Origin: Cercis canadensis
Lineage: Eukaryota; Streptophyta; Magnoliopsida; Fabales; Fabaceae
Direction of reading: 5' to 3'
DNA length: 64,000 nt
Assembly (NCBI GenBank): GCA_003255065.1
Contig: QAOA01006669.1
Coordinates: forward strand, 1-64,000
The translations under genes and the position numbers were made by a program. This document shows positions 54,791 to 64,000 of this stretch, in pieces (position 1 is the first letter of the stretch; the number at the start of each line of letters is the position of its first letter). A model generated the notes under the pieces. The model searched no databases, was not told where the DNA came from, and saw nothing but the letters and a program-made list of their open reading frames with translations.

Positions 54791-55186
54791 TTTTTTTTTT
54801 AAAAAAAATAAGTTATTTTTGTTATGTAGCTTTCAATTAACAAAAAAAAAAAAATCCATTATGGGCAATTTGATCATTGTAGTTGAAAGGGTTATGGGGA
54901 CGTAGGACACTATACCATAGTCAGAATTTGTCGGACTCATAGTTGCATGTTGGGGATTGTTTGGGAGATGCTAATTGTTCGTTCCACACCCTTCATATAA
55001 ATTTCAATCAAAAAAATTTATTACTATATAAATATTGTTGATGGCAACTTTAATATGTTTTCTATATACATTTTTTTGTTGCATATATGTGTGTTGCACA
55101 TGCATTCATAATTTAATTTTGAAGGTCAATATATTAGTTTTGATTGTGGAATGCCTATTTGTATAATTAAAGAGAGGAAAGGGAAA
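54791..55186. other. Short gene-free spacer
   Basis: AT-rich, with T- and A-runs right after the copia LTR. Nothing recognisable. Confidence 0.5.
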
Positions 55187-55194
55187 GTATAAAT

Positions 55195-56760
55195 CAATGT
55201 TTTAAAAATCAGACCAGACTGGCTGGTTCAACTAGTCGGACCGGTACTTAGTTTGAATTTTGGTTCAGTTAAGGAGGTAAAACCGGTGGAGCAGTTAAAC
55301 CGGTGAAAATAGTACGAACCGGTGAACTGGTACTACTTTTAAATAACTGGTAGGTTCACTAAAACATTTTTTTTAAAAAAAGTTTTTCCTTAAAACCGTG
55401 TCGTTTGGAGCGCTAAGTCTCCTTCTTCCACGAAGAACTGAGAACCATGCCTGTAAAAGCTGGGAAAGAGCGCTTGAATTGAATCCTAGGTTCGCACCTC
55501 AACACCTTCCATGAGACTTAAACAAGGAAGAAGAGAGCAAATTGAGAAAGAGGAATTGAAATTTCAGATTTAGTGTATAGGTAATTCTTTGTCTCCTTTA
55601 TGAATTTGTGCTAATTAAAGGCGCAAAAAGGAAAAATAAAAAAATAAATGTGCGAAGTATGCTTTATTTCTTGCCCTTGCTTTCCCTTGAGAGTCCTAAT
55701 TTGCTCTCCCATTGTTGCAAGTGGTATTTGAGGAAAAGCTTGGGTGCGTTGGAGAATAAAAAAAAATCAGAGAAAAGCTTGGGTGCTATGCTTGTGGATG
55801 AGATAGGAAGATGAGTGAAAATGGACAAGTGTGATCACATATGAAGAAAGGAATAATGTTAGGGAGCTAGTGCCAATGGGTAATGAAAATACAAGAGAAA
55901 GAGTTTTAGGGGAGAGGGGGAGGGGAAGAGTCGCAAAGAGAAGTGGGGAGGAGTGGGAGCAATTTTACTTTTTAAATGAGGGCAATTTTGTTAAATGATA
56001 TATATATCCATTGAATCATGAATCATAATCCTAATCCTTGATGATGCACATGAGATGGCTATTTGAATGGTATGCATGTGAGTGGTTACTAGCATAGCAG
56101 GTCTTGTTGGTGAAATTTTATGTGGGTTAATTGGTTTAAGAAGCATTGTTAAATGAACATCTTTGCTGGATGTTTTGAATGATTTTAAAAGATAGTCTTA
56201 TCCTCATTTTTCTTTGTAGATATTGAGCTGGACTAGAAAGGCTTTGTATTAGAAATTGGATTTTTTGTTTTCAAATGCTATAAATGAAATGGATGGTTTT
56301 TCTACTTCCTCTGTCAAAGAAGTTGTTCCAGGGTCAAACCTAGAGGTGAAACCATAAGAAACTAGTAATTATTTTGGACTTTTGGTCTTCAATTTGCATG
56401 TTGGTTTGGTTGTTTGTCTTCTAGTTGATCCTTATTCCCAAAGGGCATTTAGTAGGCAGATAGTTAACAAAGTTCTTATTTTTAATGTAAGTATGGAATT
56501 TCTTGTGTCTTGGTTTAACATAATTGTTGTTCTAATTAAGTGGTTGATGGACATTTCTTTGAAATTATATATTTGAATCTTTAAGTTTGAGACTTTTACT
56601 TCTAAGTTAAGTTTGATGATTTCTACTTCATCCTCTATGTTTTCTTCTTTGCGAATATTTAAGTTTGAAAAAAGCTTCGATTCAACTAGTTTGACCAGCG
56701 GTCCAATTGGTCATTTTTTGCTACACCGGTTCGCTCATCGGTCTAATTTTTAAAACATTG
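55195..56760. mobile_element. Non-autonomous hAT transposon
   Basis: 1566 bp bounded by a perfect 8-bp duplication GTATAAAT (55187-55194 and 56761-56768), the hallmark length for hAT. Terminal inverted repeats start CAATGTTTTAAAAATCAGACC at the left and, complemented, CAATGTTTTAAAAATTAGACC at the right. Subterminal AACCGGT words repeat at both ends (55220-55335 and 56690-56740). No transposase frame is visible. The interior holds exon-like patches: around 55440-55590 before a GTAATT donor-like site, and a frame fragment near 56288 reading NEMDGFSTSSVKEVVPGSNL. These may be captured host sequence or degraded transposase-gene parts. Confidence 0.88.
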
Positions 56761-56768
56761 GTATAAAT

Positions 56769-57322
56769 CATATACATTTTTATTTTTGGTTTTAACACTA
56801 AGGTATTCTTGGGCTAGCTCTTACACACCGAGAGTAAGTTCCTCCCTAGGCGATCTTAAGGGTGCACCTCCCACATTGATCTGGTGTAATTAAGGGAAAA
56901 ATTTCCTAGGTGCTAGCCCAAAGATTTGAACCTTGGCTAGCTTAGATGGACTTATTGCATCATTATCACTAGTCTAAACCCTTGGACTTATAAATCATAT
57001 TCAATGTTACAATCTATTATATATTGTCTTCATATCACCACATTGTAAATCTAAGATGCCAAATTTCATCATTGCATCTTTAAGAGAATAAATTCATAAT
57101 AACTTTTGTGGTTCTAAAATACTAAGAAAATGTTGTAATTTCTTTGTTGCTATATACCCTCTTTACTGCAACTCCTATTTGTTTTTTCAGGGCAATCAAA
57201 GTGAACACAAAATGATTGCATCAATGGACAAAAGATGAAAGAACCTTTTATCAACTTCTATTCACATGTAGATAGTTACACATTTTTCACTAGTGTTGTG
57301 TCTGTCTTAAAGAGACAAAGCC
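56769..57322. other. Gene-free spacer with possible SINE remnant
   Basis: No gene. Around 56830-57000 a structured-looking patch carries a B-box-like GATTTGAACC and words such as GTGCACCTCCCACATTGAT, as in decayed tRNA-derived SINEs, but no A-box or target-site duplication could be fixed. Confidence 0.35.
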
Positions 57323-57325
57323 TTA

Positions 57326-58243
57326 TGCTATGTTTGGATATAGATGGAATAGAGCGGGAATGGATGGAATGGAAAGGAAAAAATCAACATTCCATTATAG
57401 GAGCTTTGACCCCAATATTATATTTTGCCAACTTATTTCCCTATCTATCACACATTCAAAACAATTTAATAAATTATTATACTTTTTCTTTAAAAAAAAT
57501 ATATGACAGCATGTGGCTCATTGGACATGCTGCATCCCATGCAGTGTGTCCCCACTGAACGCGCCACGTGGGATAAGGCATGTTCATGTGGCCACATGCA
57601 CCAGCAGCAAGAAGAAAGAGAAAGAGAAGATGAAAAGATATGAAAGAGAAAATGCCAAACTGGACACACCGGATCTTAAGTGGCGTGTCACTACTGGATG
57701 CACCATAGGGGATTTGGCGTATTCAATGGGATCCACACTAACAAATTTTTCTTTTTTTTTTTTATAAAAAAAAATATAATAATTCGGTGAATAATTTTGA
57801 AAGTGTGATAAATAGGTAAATAAGTTTGTGAAATGTAATATTGGGGTCAAAGACCTCCATTGTATGAAAGATTTTTAAACAAAATGAATTAATGAAATGA
57901 AAAGAGATTCAGCTTCATTCCTTCCCTCTCAAACCCACAAATTTTCAATTAAAAAATTATAAATTACTTACATACCCATTAAAGTCTTTTTCAAAATTTA
58001 AAGCATAAGTACACAAAATTTTAAGCACAAGTCCAATATTGAAAATTTGCTTTTATAACTTATCCATTCCTCTCTGCATTCACTTTAATTCCGAAGAAAG
58101 GGGAAGATAGTTTCCCTCCCTTTCTTAAACATCAAGACAAGGGGAAGGTAACCGCCCCTTCCTTCTCCTCCCTTTCCTTCCTTTTCCTTCCCTTTATATA
58201 TGAATCATTCCATTTTATCCCATTTAAACTCCCAAACATAGCA
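57326..58243. mobile_element. PIF/Harbinger-like non-autonomous transposon
   Basis: 918 bp with terminal inverted repeats TGCTATGTTTGG at both ends and the 3-bp duplication TTA (57323-57325 and 58244-58246). The TTA target and ATGTTTGG terminus fit PIF/Harbinger MITE-type elements. Subterminal GGAATGGATGGAATGG and its complement near 58140-58215 extend the pairing. It has no transposase and is interrupted by a foldback segment. Confidence 0.75.
57404..57852. mobile_element. Foldback segment nested in the Harbinger-like element
   Basis: CTTTGACCCCAATATTA at 57404-57420 is repeated exactly in inverted form at 57836-57852. Inverted similarity continues inward through TTATTTCCCTATCTATCAC and its counterpart, partly decayed. 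The centre (57505-57755) is unrelated and GC-richer, with GTGGGATAAGGCATG. It may be a separate foldback insertion or simply the inner arms of the outer element plus inserted filler. Confidence 0.5.
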
Positions 58244-58246
58244 TTA

Positions 58247-58861
58247 AAATATTATCTTCCACTTAGGTGCCAAGAAAACTTGGCTCATGTTTCTTTGGAC
58301 ATTAAAACATGATAAGATAACCTCACGATACTATTTTCCTCTCAAATAGATAGCATATTGATAGAATAGGAAGATTGTTTGACCACATCATAATTGAGAC
58401 ACACTTTATTCATGGTTTACAAACCTTGGAGATTACCAACAGTCTTTTGTGGACAGAAAATCTCTAAACTTTCCAAAACCAGATCCCAAATTCAGCCCAA
58501 TCTCCCATATGCACAAAAAAGATGAACATGTTACAAGGTTTCTAATTGAGGTTCCAAAAAAATTGAATTGAAACTGAATAAAAACAAAATTTAAGAATCA
58601 TTAATGTCAATCGGATTTTTAAAATTTGTTTGGAGAACTTTTAAAGGACTTACAAACAAAGCCAATCCACATGTCCATGCAAAATGTTATAATGTTTTCC
58701 AGTAGGGAGACGCCTCCTTCATTTAGAGGGTTTTGAGTCACACTTATCCACTTCTCTCCCAACCATTTTCCCTTAAATTTCAAGTTTATCTTATTCCAAG
58801 TTGCTCCAGAGCTTTGAACTCTTTTATGTTGTTATAGCAGCAACTTTCCCTTCATTTTGTG
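58247..58861. other. Gene-free spacer
   Basis: AT-rich and without a recognisable gene, repeat or terminus. Confidence 0.5.
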
Positions 58862-59533
58862 GCCACTGTTGTGATAAAATGGAGTGCAAGTGCACTCTAT
58901 CATCTTACAAGTAATATAATAAAAATGAGTTATCGTTTCACAAGGATTAAAACTATTAATTATCAAAATTAGGTCAATTCAATTTTATCTAAACAACTAA
59001 TTAAGGAGAAATTACAATAATGAACTTAAGTAAATTAAAGGTAAATGAAAGTAGGTAAAAATCATGAATTAATGTAGAGAGAAAATCTAGGGCTTCCGAT
59101 TTCACTATAACTAATCCATGTTTCATTTTTTTTATCTTTAATCCAGAATTATCTTTCTAATTGCTAGCCAAGATTTCCTAACTTATTCATTAGCCTCTCC
59201 TAAGGTCTAATGAAAGTATTATCGAGTTATAAATCCATTATATTCCTATGTGAATTACAAATAACCAGAAAATTCATTTAGTTCTATGGATCTCTTTAAT
59301 TGACTACACAAGCCATGGAGATATATCCATATCCTACATGCAACCTAAGGTATCTATCCCAATGAACTAGACACACAAATTTCCTTATGGTCTCATTGTG
59401 ATTAACCTAACAACTAATTAATGGTAAGTTAATTAGAGGCATGAAGATAAGAGATAAACACTCAAGTAGAAAAGATAAATCATAGATTAATTCTAAAAGA
59501 AATTTCAATCATTCATAGTTAGGCTACATCGTA

Positions 59534-60775
59534 GTAAACCGAATTAAGGAAGCAACTAATCCAGGGTTTAACTAATCTTGATTTTAATCCGTCCTTGATT
59601 ACAAAAAATTCATTCAATCATTAACCTTATTCTCGGCCTTAGAACACATCAAGAAACCTCTAAGTGATCTATGGATCTCTACTGGATAAGCATCTAGAAT
59701 TCAATTAATTAGGGTTCAATGAATTAAGCATCCACTAATCCAAATTAACCTGAAGTCCAGAATTCAGCCAAGGTTAAACAATCCGTCCAAAAGCTTAGAA
59801 ACATGATTTAATCTTTACAATCCTCTTTTAACATATGAAATTAAGTAATTATCATATGAACATTCAAATCTGAATTTAAGCAACTCAAACAGAATTAAGC
59901 AAAGGATGGAAAGAAGTTGATTAATCACTAAATAAATAACAATTAAAATAGAATCTTAGAATTAATAATTAGAACAGTCAAAACCTAGATTGTTTTAAAT
60001 GATTAGCCCTCCATGAACATGAGAGGATGATCCATTACACAAAAAGCAAAGAAAACTGCTAGAGAGAAAAAAGGCAAAGGAAAACTATCTAGAATGGAAT
60101 GTCAAATATGTCTGCCTCTTTAACCTACTTGTAACCCTCTAGAATAATTGCACACCTAGATTATCCTTAGGTTAGAATTAATCTCCTAGGCCTCAGCATT
60201 AATTGGGCACCAGTTTGGGCTTAATTGGGTCTGGAATGAGAAAGTTAGGCTCATTTAAGTCTTAACAGCTCTCTGGACCCATCAGTTGACTTCAAGAGAC
60301 AATAGTACCATCAAAACGCCACATTTTGGAGAAGTGGTATTCACAAGAGTTGAAGCTTTATGTCTTATCTATGCAATGGTACTAGTTTAAGGTCTAGAAG
60401 ACACCCACAGCTCAAGTTGTGTTCCAATCTCTTCATATGGGTCATGGTCCAGTGACAGCATCTCTGCTCTAACTTCCAAGCCAAAAATGAACTGCTAGAC
60501 ATCCGAATTAGCTTTGGAGCTCTGAATAAAAGTTGTATAGAATTCTCTCAGATTTCCTAAAAGGTAAGATTCAAGTTTATCAGATTCTAGAACTCAAGTT
60601 ATGCCCGAATTACAGAGACAGTGTAAAATTTCCAGTAATGCTAAAAAATACAATTAAGCCCAATTGGAACCCAACTTATGAAATGCGGCCCAAGCTCAAT
60701 CAACTCATCCCAAAAGAGGTTTAAGAGACTAAAAATTAGGGTTAACTATTATATAAAAAGTGTGATTGTCACTCT
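59534..60775 (-). repeat. Partial LTR related to element C
   Basis: Aligns with the element C LTR from about its 190th base (GTAAACC...) to near its end (TATAAAAAGTGTG), with clear divergence. It lacks both LTR ends and any duplication of its own. It is joined directly to a copia RNase H fragment. Confidence 0.7.
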
Positions 60776-61115
60776 TCCTTCTTGCTTACGCTGACTCAGA
60801 TTGGGCTGGATGCCCTGATGACAAAAGGAGCACTAGTTGCCATGCTTTTCTCTTGGTGCTAGTCTAGTTTCCTGGTGTTCTGGTAAACAAAAAGTTGTTG
60901 CACGCTCCAGTACTAAGGCAGAGTACCGAGCCTTAGCTAATGCCACATCAAAACTTCAATGGCTTCAATCCTTACTCAAGGAACTCCATTGTCTGTTGCC
61001 TAGACCTCCCTTGCTTCAATGGATAATCTCAATGCAACCTTTATGGCATCTAATCCTGTTCTACATGCTCAAACAAAGCATATAGAGAGTGATTGTCATT
61101 TTATTCATGAGAACT
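60776..61115 (+). pseudogene. Copia RNase H fragment
   Basis: Plus-strand motifs of Ty1/copia RNase H are visible: [18 protein letters not shown], the [17 protein letters not shown] segment, and a final [14 protein letters not shown]-type stretch. It is unlike element D at the base level, so it comes from another copia family. It is only the last domain, a broken fossil inside a solo LTR. Confidence 0.8.
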
Positions 61116-61693
61116 AGAAAGAGAATGAGTTCATAATGAAATATAAGAACATGCTAACACAAATTCTAAACATGATTCAAGAAGAAAAAGAGAAGAAAAA
61201 CTTGTGATGATGAAGAACTATCGTCGAATCTCAAACTCCAAGCCTTCAATCTCTTATCCTTCAATCCTCAACTTATGAAATTATGTGGGAATTATTTGGA
61301 AACCCACTGGGAACCCTAATCTAGTCCTAAATTTATCTATTTATAGTTCCTAGGAAGTCTAATTACATTAAGAGACCTTTCAGGGTCAAAAACCTATAAG
61401 AAGTAAGAGAACTGGACAAAATCACGTTGAAGGTAGTATCCCGGCACCTAGGCCTTACCTTCTCTGCCGGCAATAGTAAGTTGGGAGCCTAGGCACCCAA
61501 GCTTCAGCCAAGACACCAAATTCTCATCTTTTCAGCCCTTAAACATGTCAGAATTATTCCCAATTGCAATATTTGTATTTCCTACAAAATAAACACAAAA
61601 CCAAGAGAATAAAATCGTAAAAAACTCAAAAACTAACTAAATACCAAGTGGATGATATCTAATTCATGGATATAAAATCCACTCATCAGCCAC

Positions 61694-62982
61694 TATTATA
61701 GGGAGATTGAAAGAGACTCCCCAAGAGGACGAATACTGTGAGTTTGGTATAAAAAACAAAGAATTATTAAATGTTGTGCAATGAAAAGACAAAAGAGGAC
61801 AAGGAAACCATAAACAAAGGTGTTATTAACAATCCAAATGATTTTATTGCATCTATGCTTTTATATATAGCATAGAGAAACAACATACTTGAAATGAAGG
61901 ATCCATAACTCGGATAACACTACTTGCATTGAATATTATGTTGTTACTTTATACTCATTTTTTTCCTCTAAAGATAGAATATTTACATTACATTATGCAT
62001 CTATTTTCAAGAAACTTCCTTCTAGAAAGGAGTACACATTGTTCTTGTTGAGGCTTGTGGCATGCCCTAGCCTTGGAACATGGTAGCTTCCTCTTACCCT
62101 AAACTTTCAGTTACCAAAAAAATAAAATAAGAGTACATATTTAAGTTGCTAATAACACTACTATAATAACATCACAAGCACCACGAAGTAGTCATGCTGT
62201 GACTAGATCCTGTGTATTAATAACCTGCATAACCTTAAAAGCTAGGTACATAATCATTAATTTGAGCTATTGCTCGGGGTCTTATATCAATAAATTTTAA
62301 CTGTATTAATGGTGTTTTAAAACAATCAACTTATAGTAATATGAGTTAGGTACTAATTAGCATAATATATGTTACTAACTAGTATGAAAAAATGTAAAAA
62401 AGGGAAGTTTAAATAACAGTTTTTCTTAACAGCCAAACATGCCAAAAACAAACATAAGCATACATAGTTCAATTGGTCCAGGAAGTTATAAAAAGATTGA
62501 AGTACCAAAGTCATATGTTCTCTCATATCCTAGCTAGAAAGTCTAGCTTTTTGTATCTAATAAAAAGAAATGGCAAGAAGCAACATTCTCAAAAGTCATA
62601 TGTTCTCTCATAAGTTAGTTCAGGATTATCCATAGTTTAAATATTTGTATAGTTTTTATTTTTCAAATGTTTGTAAAGTTGTTACATTACACATTAAACT
62701 TGTCCTAATAACTAAATACATTGCATTTGGCTTTCACACATTTTGCACATGAATGAAATAAAAAATAAGAAAAAGTCTATTTTTACCACTTTAACTTATG
62801 GTCAGCTGCATTGTATCTCTAAAATTCTTAAACATTACAAAGAACCCCGTTAACTTTCAAAATGTGTGAAAAACCCCCAAACATAGATGAACATAAAAAA
62901 AAANAAAAAAAAAAAAAAAAAGATGAAAAACACCAAGTGTAATGCACTTGATGTCATTAACAGCTCATTAGTAGCTAATTAA
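61694..62982. other. Gene-free stretch
   Basis: No coding signal. A short direct repeat AAGTCATATGTTCTCTCATA occurs near 62508 and 62594. An A-run with an N lies at 62894-62922. Confidence 0.5.
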
Positions 62983-62988
62983 GGAGAT

Positions 62989-64000
62989 AAATTTCTCTGT
63001 TCTCTTTTCATAGAACACATGAAAGAGAAAATTTGGAGCTTTGAAGCTCCACTCATGGTGGATGGGAAACCAAACCGGAAACCCCGTTGCCGTCTCTCTC
63101 TGTGCAACAATGGCAGAAACCCAATTGGAAACCCTGCCATCGTGAAGAGGGTGACGCTGAACCATCGACGGTTTGGGCTTTGAGGTTGAAGAAGCTATTG
63201 CCAAGGAGGGGTTTCACCATCCTCTCCAAAATCAGCAGCCCCACTATCAAAAACAATCCTCTTCAAAATCAGCAGCCCCATTATCAAAAACAACACAATT
63301 CAAGGTTGGAAGGTACATATATATCCTTCTCCATTTGGTTCCTTTAATTTTCTCTCAATCCCTCAAGTTTCACTCTTTCTCTCACTCTAGATTTGGTAGT
63401 CATGGATTTGGGAAGGGGGTGAAGACTACCTTACCGGTGTCCTCTCTGCATAGCAAGCTACCGGTGGCGGTGNTCACCATCCTCTCCAAAATCAGCAGCC
63501 CCACTATCAAAAACAATCCTCTTCAAAATCAGCAGCCCCACTATCAAAAACAACACAATTCAAGGTTGGAAGGTACATATATATCCTTCTCCATTTGGTT
63601 CCTTTAATTTTCTCTCAATCCCTCAAGTTTCACTCTTTCTCTCACTCTAGATTTGGTAGTCATGGATTTGGGAAGGGGGTGAAGACTACCTTACCGGTGT
63701 CCTCTCTGCATAGCAAGCTACCGGTGGCGGTGTAGTAGTAATGGGTTTGGTAGTCATTGGTAGGTAATGATTCACCAAAAAAAAAAAATTCCCCTTCCTC
63801 GCACATACAAAGAGATAGAGAAGAGGAAGATAAAAAATGAGGTGAGTTTCATGTTTTCATCTTCTACCTTGCGACCAGCAAATTCCCCATTTTTTTCATC
63901 TTCAACCTTGCAACATGGAAATCCCATCCACCATGAATGCAGCTTCAAAGCTCCAAATTTTCCTTTTCAAGATGTGTTCTGGTAAATTAAAGAGAAAAAT
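62989..64000. mobile_element. Foldback element running off the right edge
   Basis: The stretch 62989-63066 (AGAACACATGAAAG..., AATTTGGAGCTTTGAAGCT, TCATGGTGGATGGG) is repeated in inverted form at 63925-64000. Both arms are at least 75 bases. The interior has the N-flanking duplication and short frames such as QNQQPHYQKQ that stem from a repeated 35-base unit. No transposase is seen; it could be a Mutator-like or other foldback element. The right end lies outside the window. Confidence 0.55.
63214..63732. repeat. 259-bp direct duplication astride an N join
   Basis: 63214-63472 and 63474-63732 match with one visible difference (CCCCATTATC against CCCCACTATC). Copy 2 begins right after the N at 63473, as at 35877. 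Each copy also holds a roughly 33-base internal direct repeat (AAAATCAGCAGCCCCACTAT). Probably one locus assembled twice. Confidence 0.8.

Larger units (their letters stand above)
58867..61688 (-). mobile_element. Solo LTR with a mosaic insert
   Basis: Bounded by the 5-bp duplication GCCAC (58862-58866 and 61689-61693). It starts TGTTGTGATAAAATGG and ends CCACTCATCA. The outer parts (58867-59533 and about 61119-61688) align with the solo LTR at 46132-47548, including the ATCTAGGGCTTCCGATTTCA-type region and a minus-strand TATA box (61338-61347). The middle, about 1.6 kb, is foreign. Older than its relative at 46132, judging from the divergence. Fossil. Confidence 0.8.

Noticed and set aside
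37270-54795. Target-site duplication for copia element D
   Set aside because: The left flank is GATTT and the right flank a pure T-run; the partial match cannot be told from homopolymer change.
1-64000. CRISPR arrays, rRNA or intact tRNA genes, bacterial-type operons
   Set aside because: None was seen. The sequence is plant nuclear DNA; the regular repeats here are LTR, minisatellite or assembly duplications.

Overview
This is a stretch of nuclear DNA from a flowering plant, most likely a eudicot. It is AT-rich and dominated by LTR retrotransposons of plant-specific lineages (Tat/Ogre-like and Athila-like Ty3/gypsy, plus Ty1/copia). It also carries CACTA, hAT, PIF/Harbinger and foldback DNA elements. 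Only one intact host gene is visible: an intronless 3-ketoacyl-CoA synthase (KCS12/KCS19-like) at 33210-34613. I cannot name the species. Nine isolated N characters (1321, 2985, 10864, 29277, 30401, 31145, 35877, 62904, 63473) mark assembly joins. Four of them sit between near-identical flanks, so some repeats here are probably assembly artefacts.

Layout. 1-1345 is a patchwork of Tat-family fragments in alternating orientation that ends in a LINE scrap. 1346-4974 is gene-free. 4975-5663 is the end of a CACTA transposon. It is cut by an Athila-like gag-protease element (B, minus strand, 6350-13486), and the junction lies in a tandem duplication (5207-6589). A large Tat/Ogre-like element (A, plus strand, 13487-30901) has 2.6-kb LTRs, an extra coiled-coil ORF1, gag, protease plus G-patch-like motif, a probable intron, reverse transcriptase, two RNase H domains and integrase. 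Its 3' LTR region is broken up by two N joins.

30902-37274 holds the KCS gene with its promoter, and two copies of a 285-bp MITE family downstream. 37275-54790 is a three-level nest: a copia element (D, minus) whose 5' LTR received an Athila-like element (C, minus, TSD CAATA), whose integrase region in turn received a solo LTR (TSD TATGG). LTR divergence judged by eye (about 8% for D, about 4% for C) agrees with this order. 54791-64000 holds an hAT element (8-bp TSD GTATAAAT), a Harbinger-like element (TSD TTA) with a foldback inside it, a second solo LTR (TSD GCCAC) with a mosaic insert, and a foldback element that runs off the right edge.

The retroelement coding regions are broken and read as fossils. 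The most interesting signals are structural rather than coding. (1) Element A carries a two-stem RNA hairpin in its 3' non-coding region and again in its LTR, with the inner stem changed but still paired. (2) The Athila-like elements carry hairpins with an AGGA loop and different stems, followed by a G-run tract. (3) Several unrelated LTRs have a repeat or palindrome island just upstream of their TATA box; in A it is an array of ACGTG cores. (4) A perfect 22-bp palindrome lies about 30 bp upstream of the KCS TATA box.
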